A stretch of DNA of 64,000 nucleotides from Clostridia bacterium (GTDB lineage Bacteria; Bacillota; Clostridia; Oscillospirales; Acutalibacteraceae): NCBI GenBank assembly GCA_017410325.1, contig JAFQRA010000017.1:40551-104550 (forward strand), in the 5' to 3' direction. Each line of letters begins with the position of its first letter. The stretch's first letter is position 1. Made by a program: the position numbers and the translations under genes. Below are positions 52,457-61,496 of the stretch, in pieces. The notes beneath the pieces were generated by a model. The model worked only from the letters and a program-made list of their open reading frames with translations, did no database searches and had not been told where the DNA came from.

Positions 52457-54721
52457 TTATTCAAAGTTTTCTGCCGCTTTATCGGCCGCAACCTTTTCGG
52501 ACATAGACTGAATCTGTATAAGCTTGTAATACTTACCCTTCAGTGCCATAAGCTCATCGTGTGAGCCGTTTTCAATAATTCGGCCCTTGTCAACAACGAG
52601 AATTCTGTTAGCCTTTCTGAGGGTTGAAAGACGGTGAGCAATCATAAACGTTGTTCTGCCTCTGATAACCTGGTCAATGGCGTCCTGAATAAGCTTTTCG
52701 GTTTCGGAGTCAACGGCTGAGGTAGCCTCGTCAAAAATCATCAGATTCGGGTTTTTAAGTACGGCGCGTGCAATTGAAAGCCTTTGCTTTTCACCGCCGG
52801 AAAGACCTACGCCGCGTTCACCGAGTGTAGTGTCGTACGCATCGGGAAGGCGGGAAATAAATGTGTGTGCGTTTGCAACGTCAGCCGCATTGAGCACCTG
52901 GTCAACGTGTGCGCCGGGCATTGAGTAGGAGATGTTGTTGAAAATCGTGTCACGGAACATAAGCGGTTCCTGCTGAACGTAACCGATTTTGGAACGGAAG
53001 AACTCCATATCAATGTTCTTTATATTGATATCATCAATAAGGATTTCACCTTCATAATCGTCGTAAAAACGCATAAGCAGGTTAATCAGTGTGGATTTAC
53101 CCGAGCCTGTTGTGCCTACAATACCGACCGTTTCACCGGGCTGAATTACAAAGCTTACGTTGTTAAGGATTTTCTTTGAACGGTCAAAGGAGAAGTTGAC
53201 ATTCCTGAATTCAACTTTACCTTCAAGGAATCTGGGTGCTTCACCCTTACCGAAGTTATGTTCGGGTTCGGCATTGATAATATCAAGTATCTTTTCTGTT
53301 GAAGCAAGTGCGTTCTGGTAACTGTCACTTAAGCTTGCAAAGAAGTTAACGGGATTGTAGAACATACTTGCATACGAAATGAAGGAAACGAGTACACCGA
53401 GTGTGAGGTCTCCCGTGCCGTCAATAACGTACTTACCGCCGACAAACCAGATAAGGATTGAACCGCAGGTAACAAAGAAGGTGATTGCGTTGGGGAAGAT
53501 ACTGGCCGTTTTTGCGGCGCGTTTGTCTTCGTTCATCCAGTCGTCCATATATCTGCCGAACTTTTTGATTGTTCTTTCCTCGCTTGTAAAGGATTTGACA
53601 ACTCTGATGCTCGGGATAGTATCGGTAAGAATTGTTGAAATTGAGCTCGACCTTCTCCACAGTCTGCGGTACATCGGGGACAGTTTTCGGCCGAAATAAC
53701 GGCTGAGAAGCGCAACTACGGGAACGGGTATGAGCGAAACAATGGCAAGCCGCCAGTTCATAACAAGCATTATAACGATAATGCCTATCATCATAAAGAA
53801 CTGAACAACAGCTTCCTGAGTGATACGAAGCATAAAGTTCTGCAGCTGAGTAGTATCACTGTTGATTCTGTTGATGATTGAACCGGTTGAAGTCTTATCA
53901 TAAAACTTCATAGGCAGGTACTGCGCTTTTGCGTAAATATCCTTTTTGAGGTCAACGATAATCATATCGCCGGTGATTCTCAAAAGATATGCCCTGAGAG
54001 CACCGAGCCCGTACTGCAGCAAATATACACCCATAAGTGCCGCAATGGTAATTACAAGCATACGCATATTTTTATCGGGAATGATGTCGTCAACCATCAT
54101 TTTTGTTATGTACGGGGGGACAAGAGCCATAGCCGTTGTAAGAATTGACAGAACGATACTGACACTGAGACGCTTTATATACGGCTTAATATAGCCGAAA
54201 AGCACCTCAAACATCTTGCCTTTGCCCTTACAGTTCATACAATCGGCGTGAGGTGATGCAAGCTTTCTGCCGCATTTGGGGCAGAAGGAACGAAGATTCT
54301 GGTAAGTGTTTTCAACAACCCGAAGCTGCTCGTCAATATCTGCGCCTTCTTTAACCTTGATAATAAATTCGGAAACAGCATCGCAAAGGTCAGTTGTCGA
54401 GTAGGTAAAGCGAAGCAAATCCATAACTTTGCCTTCGCTTGTTTTTACCCTGAAAACTGCGTTACCGTACAGCCTTTTGACACTTGCTTCGTCAATGTCT
54501 TCAAACAGAAGCATTAAGCCGTCCGTTTCAAGCTCTTTTGAAACGGCGATAAGTCTGTCGGCACAAACAAGAATGGCTCCGCTGCCGTATCTTCCGCTGA
54601 GCTTCAGGTCGCCGACAACAGCCATAAGCGGCATTGCACCGCAAAGCAATTCGTTTGCTCTGGCTTCCAGCTCAGGCGGTATAGGTTTGTTTGTGAGTAA
54701 GGTCTTATTCGTTTTAATCAC
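52457..54721 (-). CDS. ABC exporter with N-terminal PH-like region and zinc ribbon
   Basis: About 754 residues. The N-terminal 150 residues (YGSGAILVCADRLIAVS) are a PH-like domain; SFCPKCGRKLASPHADCMNCKGK is a four-Cys zinc ribbon; then come six membrane helices and the ATPase domain with Walker A GTTGSGKST, signature LSGGEKQRLSIARAV, Walker B LMIFDEATSAVD and AHRLST. It is an ABC half-exporter with a cytoplasmic fore-part. The frame begins with ATG at 54745, but the promoter's -10 box touches that ATG, so the start must be downstream; GTG at 54721 is the likely choice, unsure. Substrate unknown; DUF1854 is its partner gene. Confidence 0.88.
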   Translation of the reverse strand: MIKTNKTLLTNKPIPPELEARANELLCGAMPLMAVVGDLKLSGRYGSGAILVCADRLIAVSKELETDGLMLLFEDIDEASVKRLYGNAVFRVKTSEGKVMDLLRFTYSTTDLCDAVSEFIIKVKEGADIDEQLRVVENTYQNLRSFCPKCGRKLASPHADCMNCKGKGKMFEVLFGYIKPYIKRLSVSIVLSILTTAMALVPPYITKMMVDDIIPDKNMRMLVITIAALMGVYLLQYGLGALRAYLLRITGDMIIVDLKKDIYAKAQYLPMKFYDKTSTGSIINRINSDTTQLQNFMLRITQEAVVQFFMMIGIIVIMLVMNWRLAIVSLIPVPVVALLSRYFGRKLSPMYRRLWRRSSSISTILTDTIPSIRVVKSFTSEERTIKKFGRYMDDWMNEDKRAAKTASIFPNAITFFVTCGSILIWFVGGKYVIDGTGDLTLGVLVSFISYASMFYNPVNFFASLSDSYQNALASTEKILDIINAEPEHNFGKGEAPRFLEGKVEFRNVNFSFDRSKKILNNVSFVIQPGETVGIVGTTGSGKSTLINLLMRFYDDYEGEILIDDINIKNIDMEFFRSKIGYVQQEPLMFRDTIFNNISYSMPGAHVDQVLNAADVANAHTFISRLPDAYDTTLGERGVGLSGGEKQRLSIARAVLKNPNLMIFDEATSAVDSETEKLIQDAIDQVIRGRTTFMIAHRLSTLRKANRILVVDKGRIIENGSHDELMALKGKYYKLIQIQSMSEKVAADKAAENFE

Positions 54722-54745
54722 CCCATTTTTATATCTTTCGCGCAT

Positions 54746-54774
54746 ATTATTGCAGTATTTTATATTATTGTCAA
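54746..54774 (-). promoter_or_regulatory. Promoter of the ABC exporter operon
   Basis: On the minus strand: TTGACA (54769-54774), 17-base spacer, AATAAT (54746-54751). Its -10 abuts the first ATG of the frame, which therefore cannot be the start. Confidence 0.7.
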
Positions 54775-54809
54775 TAACCTTCGGAAAAGTTTTTTAATAT
54801 TTTTCGAAT

Positions 54810-54838
54810 AAAAAATGACCCGGCTGTACAGCCGGGTC
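54810..54838 (-). terminator. Terminator of the proBA-araDA-transporter run
   Basis: A perfect 22-base palindrome GACCCGGCTG/CAGCCGGGTC (54817-54838) followed by ATTTTTTA on the minus strand. Confidence 0.9.
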
Positions 54839-54851
54839 AAAGTAAAGATTA

Positions 54852-56399
54852 TCAGTTGTTTTCGGGTGCATTGATTTCTTCATTTGCAAGATCAACATCA
54901 TTCTGCATAAGCTTACGGCGTTCGTAAAGCTCTGCATACATCTTGTCTTTCTTTTCGCCCTGAAGGTCATAGAAGAGCTGGGGAACGATGCTGAGGATAC
55001 CCGTGACAACGGGAAGGAGAGTACACATCCAGAAAAGAGCGTGACGTGCACGGACTGTCTGGTTGCCCTGAGTTGCGTTGGGGTTGTAGCCGAACTGCTT
55101 GAGAAGAAGAGGCTGAACGAAGTTCTTTACGGTACCTACCATCTTGGTGACAAGACCCTTGGCAACGCCCGTCATACCCTCGGAACGGAAGCCGTTCTTC
55201 CACTCGCCGTAGTCGATAGCTTCGTTTCTCATTTCCTCGGGAATAACCTTTCTGATACCCCAGAAGAACATCCAGATGGTTTCACGAAGCATAAACGACG
55301 GAATCATAACAGCAAGGTTCTCGTAACCCTTTTTGCCGCCGACGTTGATAAGTTCACCGGCTGCGAATACGCCGAGCATCAGCACGCTGTCAACGTGAGA
55401 GCCTGCAATCCACAGAGCCTTGGTTGAGAACTTGGAGCGTGCCCAAGGAACGTATGAGTAGGAGATGGGGGAAACAACCGCACCGGGAATACCGACGATT
55501 GTTGACATTGAAGCAAGGTTAAGAACGTTGATGTAGTAAAGGTTTGTACCGGAGTTAAGGCTGAATGCGCCAAGGAACTCGGAAAGCGTGATAAGAAGAA
55601 GCGGCTTGTTGGTAATAACGGACTTGACACCGCTGAATACGCTGGGACGCTTGACTGTCTGCATAACTCTTTCTTTAGCAACAAAAGCATAGAACAGAGC
55701 GAAAAGACCTGCAACAACGGCCGTGATTACACCGCCGAGAACGAACATTCTGTTGTATCCGGCCTGATAGAGCGTATTGTTGGTGATTTCGAGAGCCTGG
55801 TTCTTGGGGCTGTTGATATAAATATCAATAAGCAGACCCATAAGGATTTCGGGAGCCTTCTCAACGAAGCCGGAAAGAAGGTTAGCCTGGGTAATAAGTC
55901 GTGTTCTGTCAACAATGTTGGGTGTAATTGTTGAGGTCATACCCTGGCGGACGATTGAAATAAGTGAAGTTGCAAGGTTTGAGAAAATCTGCAATACAAG
56001 ATAAACGGCAAACCTCGGAATATTGGAGCCGATACCCTGCGTGCCCATAAAGATAGGCAATGCCCAGTAAAGAACCGTAAGGAATACACCCGGAATTGCG
56101 TAAACTACAAGCCACGGCTTGAATTTACCCCAACGGGTACGGGTTTTATCGACAATTGCTGCAAGGAACATATCGTTGATAATATCCCAAACACCGATTA
56201 CGCCGTTGGTAACCGACTGCAGAACGAGGTCGATTTTAAGAATATTCATCTTAAAAACGTCGTCGTATTTGCCGATGTTAAAGCTTTGTGCTATGTCGTC
56301 AAGTATGTAGGCAAAGGTTTCCTTCGTGCCGACATAGCGCCTGTTCAGAGTCTTCTGAGCTTCATTGGTGGTAGAAACTGCTGCGTTTTCAGCTGACAT
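54852..56399 (-). CDS. GPH-family sugar:cation symporter
   Basis: A 515-residue protein with about twelve membrane helices of the glycoside-pentoside-hexuronide (GPH/MFS) family: VTNGVIGVWDIINDMFLAAIVDKTRTRWGKFKPWLV carries the R-x-G-x-x-P loop motif (split here). It imports a sugar with Na or H. The ATG at 56399 has AAAGGAG before it; the frame is seven codons longer. It follows araA, so arabinose or arabinosides are the probable cargo. Confidence 0.85.
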   Translation of the reverse strand: MSAENAAVSTTNEAQKTLNRRYVGTKETFAYILDDIAQSFNIGKYDDVFKMNILKIDLVLQSVTNGVIGVWDIINDMFLAAIVDKTRTRWGKFKPWLVVYAIPGVFLTVLYWALPIFMGTQGIGSNIPRFAVYLVLQIFSNLATSLISIVRQGMTSTITPNIVDRTRLITQANLLSGFVEKAPEILMGLLIDIYINSPKNQALEITNNTLYQAGYNRMFVLGGVITAVVAGLFALFYAFVAKERVMQTVKRPSVFSGVKSVITNKPLLLITLSEFLGAFSLNSGTNLYYINVLNLASMSTIVGIPGAVVSPISYSYVPWARSKFSTKALWIAGSHVDSVLMLGVFAAGELINVGGKKGYENLAVMIPSFMLRETIWMFFWGIRKVIPEEMRNEAIDYGEWKNGFRSEGMTGVAKGLVTKMVGTVKNFVQPLLLKQFGYNPNATQGNQTVRARHALFWMCTLLPVVTGILSIVPQLFYDLQGEKKDKMYAELYERRKLMQNDVDLANEEINAPENN

Positions 56400-56493
56400 C
56401 TGCGCCACTCCTTTACACATAATATTTAAATCATATCACATTACGTTGCTTTTGGCAAGTAAAATTTAGTAAATGTCGAAGATTTAAGCGTTT

Positions 56494-57939
56494 TTATTTC
56501 CACGCGGCATCGCCGAGCATAAGCTTTAATTCGAAATCGGAAACATTGGTGTCCTTGCCGATAACGACACATTCAATTCCTGCCATACGTGCAAAATCAA
56601 TTATATGCTCCTTGGTGAGCGAATAACTGAGCACGGAGTGGTGAGCACCGCCGGCAAGCAGCCACGCCTTTACGCCGTTTTTAAAGTCGGGATAAGGCTT
56701 CCACATAGCGCTTGCAACGGGAAGCTTCGGCATGGGCTCGGGAGTTGAAATACATTCAACCTCTGCGCAGATAAGTCTGAGTCTGTTGCCAAGGTCAACA
56801 AGTGAAACACATATTGCGTCGCCGGCTTTAGCGTTGAAAATCAGCCTTGCGGGCGGCTCCTTGCCGCCTATACCTAGCGGCTGAACGTCAAGCTTGATTT
56901 CACCCTCGGCAATTGTGGGGCAAACCTCAAGCATGTGTGCGCCGAGAATAGCTTCATTGCCCTTTGTGAGATTATAGGTATAGTCCTCCATAAAGGCGGT
57001 AGAATCGTTTTCGCTCATAATTTTCATTGCACGGGTGAGAGCGGCGGTTTTCCAGTCACCCTCTGCGCCGAAGCCGTAGCCCTTGGCCATCAGCCGCTGT
57101 GCACTTAATCCGGGAAGCTGCTTGAGTCCGTGAAGGTCCTGGAAATTAGTCGTGAATGCCGTGCTTTCAGTATTTTTAAGGAAACGCTCAAGAGCAATTT
57201 CATACTTAGCCTGCTCTTTGATTGCGGCAATGTCATCGGTAACAACGGAGTAAGCGGATTTGTATTCTTCAACGAGTGCCTCTGCTTCTTCATCGGTTAC
57301 TTTTTCGATTTCTTCAACAAGGTCGCCGATTCCGTAATAATCAACACTCCAACCGAGCTTTGCCTGCGCCGTAACCTTGTTGCCGTCCGTAACAGCAACG
57401 TCACGCATATTGTCGCCGAAACGTACAACGCGAAGCGTGCTGCCTGCGGCAAATGCCTTTGCGGCACTTACCCAGGTGCGGATTTCTTCAATAGCTTCCT
57501 CATCCTGCCAATGTCCGACAACCTCTTTGCGGCTTTTTCTCATAAGTGCATAAAGGTGGCTGTGCTCACGGTCGCCGTGTGCGGACTGGTTGAGATTCAT
57601 AAAGTCCATATCGATTTCGGAATAGGGGAGTGCCTCGTTAAACTGTGTGCTGAAATGAAGTATGGGCTTTGATATCGTTTTAAGCCCGTCAATCCACATC
57701 TTTGACGGTGAGAAAGTGTGCATCCACGTAATAACACCGATACACTCATCGTCAGCATTGGCTTTTCTCATTACATCGGTAATTTCTGATGCAGTTGTAA
57801 CAACGGGTGTGCAGATAACCTCTGCGTCGATTCTGCCGTTGAGGTGCTCAGCAATGACTGCGGAATCTGCGGCAACCTGTCTGAGTGCATCATCACCGTA
57901 GAGATGCTGACTGCCTGTAATAAACCAAACGTTGCTCAT
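56494..57939 (-). CDS. araA: L-arabinose isomerase
   Basis: A 481-residue enzyme with GSQHLYGDDALRQVA, VITWMHTFSPSKMWIDG, the QFNEALPYSEID region and catalytic residues in MEDYTYNL and GAHMLEVCPTIAEG of family members. It turns L-arabinose into L-ribulose. AAGGAAC precedes the ATG at 57939, the longer frame having none. It is 19 bases behind araD. No araB kinase is present in the window; an unlinked kinase must supply ribulose-5-phosphate. Confidence 0.95.
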   Translation of the reverse strand: MSNVWFITGSQHLYGDDALRQVAADSAVIAEHLNGRIDAEVICTPVVTTASEITDVMRKANADDECIGVITWMHTFSPSKMWIDGLKTISKPILHFSTQFNEALPYSEIDMDFMNLNQSAHGDREHSHLYALMRKSRKEVVGHWQDEEAIEEIRTWVSAAKAFAAGSTLRVVRFGDNMRDVAVTDGNKVTAQAKLGWSVDYYGIGDLVEEIEKVTDEEAEALVEEYKSAYSVVTDDIAAIKEQAKYEIALERFLKNTESTAFTTNFQDLHGLKQLPGLSAQRLMAKGYGFGAEGDWKTAALTRAMKIMSENDSTAFMEDYTYNLTKGNEAILGAHMLEVCPTIAEGEIKLDVQPLGIGGKEPPARLIFNAKAGDAICVSLVDLGNRLRLICAEVECISTPEPMPKLPVASAMWKPYPDFKNGVKAWLLAGGAHHSVLSYSLTKEHIIDFARMAGIECVVIGKDTNVSDFELKLMLGDAAWK

Positions 57940-57958
57940 ATAAATTGTTCCTTTCAGA

Positions 57959-58648
57959 TTATTTTTGTCCGTAATATGCGTTTTCACCGTGCTTGCGGTT
58001 GTAGTGCTTGTCGAGTATGTATTTCGGAATAGGGCTGCTGTTGGGATTTATTGATTTCATCAGTATTGCCATTCTTGCAACCTCTTCCATAACAACTGCG
58101 TTGTGTACCGCTTCTGCGGCATCCTTGCCCCAGGCAAACGGTCCGTGATTGGCTACGACAACACCGGGCACTGCAACGGGGTCAATAAGCTTGAAGGCTT
58201 CTACAATAACCCTGCCCGTGTTTTCTTCATAATATCTTGCGGTTTCTGCCGCCGTAAGCTCTCTCGTGCAGGGAATATCGCCGTAAAAATAATCGGCGTG
58301 TGTCGTGCCGTAGGCAGAAATAGGCGAGCGTGCCTGCGCAAAGGCTGTGGCGTTTGTTGAATGGGTATGTACTACACCGCCGATTCCTTCAAAACTTTTA
58401 TAAAGATGAATGTGTGTCGGCGTGTCGCTTGACGGTCTTAAATCACCCTCGACAACGTCACCGTTCAAATTGACAACTACCATTTTGTCAGGTGTAAGGT
58501 CTTCATATTCAACGCCCGAAGGCTTGATTACAACAAGTCCGCTTTCTCTGTCAATTGCCGAAACGTTGCCCCAGGTGAAGGTTACAAGCCCGTGCTTGGG
58601 TAATAAGCAGTTTGCTTTACAAACCTGTTCTTTTAAATTATCTAACAA
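57959..58648 (-). CDS. araD: L-ribulose-5-phosphate 4-epimerase
   Basis: A 229-residue zinc aldolase-type epimerase: [42 protein letters not shown] (metal His-x-His), [13 protein letters not shown] are intact. It starts with TTG, nine bases after AGGGGGAA. It sits between DUF6886 and araA, with gaps below 20 bases, in a co-directional run that begins at proB. Confidence 0.95.
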   Translation of the reverse strand: MLDNLKEQVCKANCLLPKHGLVTFTWGNVSAIDRESGLVVIKPSGVEYEDLTPDKMVVVNLNGDVVEGDLRPSSDTPTHIHLYKSFEGIGGVVHTHSTNATAFAQARSPISAYGTTHADYFYGDIPCTRELTAAETARYYEENTGRVIVEAFKLIDPVAVPGVVVANHGPFAWGKDAAEAVHNAVVMEEVARMAILMKSINPNSSPIPKYILDKHYNRKHGENAYYGQK

Positions 58649-58666
58649 AAATATTCCCCCTAAATG

Positions 58667-59182
58667 TTATCGTTTGGCGTAACCCATTCTGCACAGCGAC
58701 CAATTCAATGAAGAGTTCTTTACTCTGTCAGCAATATTGTGCAGATTATCGGTTATTCTTATTTCAACGTTGCGCCTGATTAATTCTTCAATCAGATCTT
58801 CAACTGTGTGCTTGGCAATAGGAATCTGCGTTGCTTTTGATACGTAATAGCCAGCAACTTCGTCCTGTAATTCAAAACCAGAACTGTCAAATTCGTAAAT
58901 ATACAGCTTGGTGTTTTGCATTTTGTTGTACCATTCGTGTTCGATAACTACTGCGTGTTCAACTGTCGGCGAAGAAAAGAACATTTCTCTGTCGGCGAAT
59001 GTCGATTTATCATTAATATGATACGTTACTCTCGGACAGTTTCTGGGAGTGAGAAAATTAGGCAGGCGTTTTTCGTCAATTGCCCATACAAGACCAACGC
59101 TTTTGTCTAAATCATCTCTGTCGGGTGTTCTCGGGTGAAATACCTCAATGTCAGATTCTTCGCTGACGTGAAACAGTCTCAT
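58667..59182 (-). CDS. DUF6886-family protein
   Basis: A 171-residue protein. MRLFHVSEESDIEVFHPR at the start, VGLVWAIDEKRLPNFLTPR and CPRVTYHIND are characteristic of DUF6886 (bacterial, cytoplasmic, unknown activity). The fold is probably ADP-ribosyl-transferase-like (HVSE...F-x-PR, E-rich end), an inference. It lies 15 bases after proA and 18 before araD, so is probably transcribed with them. Confidence 0.8.
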   Translation of the reverse strand: MRLFHVSEESDIEVFHPRTPDRDDLDKSVGLVWAIDEKRLPNFLTPRNCPRVTYHINDKSTFADREMFFSSPTVEHAVVIEHEWYNKMQNTKLYIYEFDSSGFELQDEVAGYYVSKATQIPIAKHTVEDLIEELIRRNVEIRITDNLHNIADRVKNSSLNWSLCRMGYAKR

Positions 59183-59197
59183 AATTAAACCCTCGGT

Positions 59198-60439
59198 TTA
59201 TCTTATTTGTCCGTTACCTCTGATAACGAACTTTGTTGTTGTCAGTTCCGGCAGACCGATGGGGCCTCTTGCATGAAGCTTCTGCGTTGAAATACCGATT
59301 TCTGCGCCGAAGCCGAACTGACCGCCGTCGGTAAATCTCGTGCTTGCGTTTACGTAAACGGCAGAGGAGTTTACTTTCTGCGTGAATTTCTGTACGCTTT
59401 CGTAGCTGTTGGTGATTATTGCCTCGCTGTGACCCGTTGAATAAGTGTTAATGTGCTCAATTGCCTCGTCAACGTCCGAAACGGTCTTAACGGACATCTT
59501 GTAATCGAGATATTCCGTGCCCCAATCGTCTTCGGCTGCGGGGAGAATATCGATAATATTTCTTGCTTCCTCGTCACCGTAAAGCGTTACGTTCTTTTCA
59601 TCGAGCTTTGCTTTTATTGCAGGCAGAGCCTTTTCGGCAATTTCTCTGTGAATAACAAGGCTTTCAGCGGCGTTACATACGGACGGACGAGAGGTTTTTG
59701 CGTTGAAAATGATATTAACCGCCATATCGATATCTGCAGTACCGTCAACGAATATGTGGCAGTTGCCGACACCCGTTTCAATAACGGGTACGGTGGCGTT
59801 TTGAACAACGCTGTTGATAAGTCCTGCGCCGCCTCTGGGAATGAGCACGTCAACGTATTTGTTCAGCTTCATAAGTGCGTTGGCGGTCTCTCTGTCCGTG
59901 TTTTCGACAAGCTGTATACAGTTTTTGTCAAGACCGACAGCTTCTATGGCGTTTCGCATAATTTCGGCGGTGGCGATGTTGGAGTTTATTGCCTCTTTAC
60001 CGCCGCGAAGAATTACCGTGTTGCCAGATTTCAGGCAGAGTGCGGCGGCATCAATCGTTACGTTGGGTCTGGCCTCGTAAATAACCGCAACCGTGCCGAG
60101 AGGTACTGCAACCTTTTCGATGTTGAGTCCGTTGGGTCTGGTTGAGCCGTCCTTGATTTTTCCGACAGGGTCGGGGAGTGCAACTATTTCGAGCACGCTG
60201 TCCGCTATATCGTCAATTCTTTTTTCGCTCAGAGCAAGTCTGTCAAGAAGCGAGTCCGACATTCCGTTTGTTTTTCCGTTTTCAAGGTCGAGTGAATTCG
60301 CCTCAAGAATTTTCTGTTTGTTTGCTTTGAGGGCATTACAAATCGCCGTAAGAGCTTCGTTCTTTAAAGCGGTTGAAGCCGAGGCAAGCGAGTTTTGAGC
60401 CGCTTTTGCGTTTATACCGAGTTGGTTAATGTATTCCAT
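59198..60439 (-). CDS. proA: Gamma-glutamyl phosphate reductase
   Basis: A 413-residue NADPH-dependent aldehyde dehydrogenase-like enzyme: VPLGTVAVIYEARPNVT, NTVILRGGKEAINSN, PRGGAGLI, SVCNAAESLVIH (active-site Cys) and AVYVNASTRFTDGGQFGFGAEIGISTQ. It makes glutamate semialdehyde for proline. Three bases from proB. Confidence 0.96.
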   Translation of the reverse strand: MEYINQLGINAKAAQNSLASASTALKNEALTAICNALKANKQKILEANSLDLENGKTNGMSDSLLDRLALSEKRIDDIADSVLEIVALPDPVGKIKDGSTRPNGLNIEKVAVPLGTVAVIYEARPNVTIDAAALCLKSGNTVILRGGKEAINSNIATAEIMRNAIEAVGLDKNCIQLVENTDRETANALMKLNKYVDVLIPRGGAGLINSVVQNATVPVIETGVGNCHIFVDGTADIDMAVNIIFNAKTSRPSVCNAAESLVIHREIAEKALPAIKAKLDEKNVTLYGDEEARNIIDILPAAEDDWGTEYLDYKMSVKTVSDVDEAIEHINTYSTGHSEAIITNSYESVQKFTQKVNSSAVYVNASTRFTDGGQFGFGAEIGISTQKLHARGPIGLPELTTTKFVIRGNGQIR

Positions 60440-60442
60440 AAT

Positions 60443-61228
60443 TCAGTCTTCCTTTACAAAATGGGTTCCGATTCTGTGGCCCTCGATAAGCCTGTAAATA
60501 TCGTCGGGATTTTCGCCGTTGATAATGTAAGTGTCTATGTGTGCCGCCGTGGCTTCCTGTGCGGCGTGAATTTTCGTAATCATTCCGCCCGTGCCTCTGT
60601 TTGTGCCGGCACCGCCGGCAAGGTTAATTATGCTTTCGTCAATCTTTTTAACAACGGGAATAAGCTGTGCATCCTCGTGCTCCATCGGGTTTTTGTCAAA
60701 CAGACCGTCGGTGTCGGTGAGGATAATCAGCTTGTCTGCGTGAACGAGCTTTGCAACCTGTGCGGAAAGATTGTCGTTATCACCGTAAACGATTTCTTCA
60801 ACTGCAATCGAGTCGTTCTCATTGATTACGGGAATTGCGGCGAATTTGAGTATATGCTCAAACGCATTTATAAGGTTAGTTCTGCGTTCTTCGTTTTCAA
60901 TATCACTCTTGGTGATAAGAAGCTGACCTATCGTACAGCCAAGCTCGCCGAAGAACTTGTCGTACATAAACATAAGCTCGCACTGACCGATGCAAGCGGC
61001 GGCCTGTCTGCCGGGGGTAGTGTTGGGCTTTTTGTCAAGGCCGAGCTTGCCGACACCGACGCCTATTGCGCCCGAGGTGACAAGCACGATTTCACAGCCG
61101 CTGTTATGTAAATCCGCAAGTGTTCTCACAAGAGCCTGCATTCTTCTGATATTTGCTTTGCCCGTTGAATAGGTGAGGGTAGATGTACCTACCTTTACAA
61201 CGATTCTCTCTTTTTTCTGCATAATCAT
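60443..61228 (-). CDS. proB: Glutamate 5-kinase
   Basis: About 261 residues, an amino-acid kinase without the C-terminal PUA domain present in longer ProB proteins (about 370 residues), a known short form. RIVVKVGTSTLTY, VTSGAIGVGVGKL, INENDSIAVEEI and GGMITKIHAA are intact. Starts at 61234, 61228 and 61222 are possible; AAAGGA before 61228 has the best spacing. It initiates the proBA-ara run. Promoter at 61252-61279. Confidence 0.93.
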   Translation of the reverse strand: MIMQKKERIVVKVGTSTLTYSTGKANIRRMQALVRTLADLHNSGCEIVLVTSGAIGVGVGKLGLDKKPNTTPGRQAAACIGQCELMFMYDKFFGELGCTIGQLLITKSDIENEERRTNLINAFEHILKFAAIPVINENDSIAVEEIVYGDNDNLSAQVAKLVHADKLIILTDTDGLFDKNPMEHEDAQLIPVVKKIDESIINLAGGAGTNRGTGGMITKIHAAQEATAAHIDTYIINGENPDDIYRLIEGHRIGTHFVKED

Positions 61229-61251
61229 ACACATCCTTTATTATCTTATCT

Positions 61252-61279
61252 ATTATATCATAGTAGGTTGGCTTGTCAA
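61252..61279 (-). promoter_or_regulatory. Promoter of proB and the downstream run
   Basis: On the minus strand: TTGACA (61274-61279), 16-base spacer, TATAAT (61252-61257), 18 bases before proB. Confidence 0.8.
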
Positions 61280-61393
61280 TTACTATTTTGCTGTTAAAAT
61301 CTCCTCTTTATATTGCAAACTCCAAAACCGACACGGTGTCGGAGTTTGTAACCATTTTGTAACTATTTGTAACTTTTATTTTGGAAAAATATG

Positions 61394-61402
61394 TGTTATA
61401 AT
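61394..61402 (+). promoter_or_regulatory. Extended -10 promoter, orphaned before lipase remnant
   Basis: TGTTATAAT at 61394-61402 is a good extended -10. Upstream, CAAACTCC (61316-61323) and GGAGTTTG (61341-61348) form a hairpin around CCGACAC/GTGTCGG. No intact start codon follows; an AAAAGGCGG ribosome-like site near 61410 leads only to ATG-GTT-TGA. It is probably the promoter of the lipase gene before its 5' end was lost. Confidence 0.45.
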
Positions 61403-61496
61403 GTGTTTGCAAAAAAAAGGCGGCAATTCCAATGGTTTGAATGGATTTACATACCTTTTGATAAGAAATATTAATCAATCGGGAGACCAATCATAG

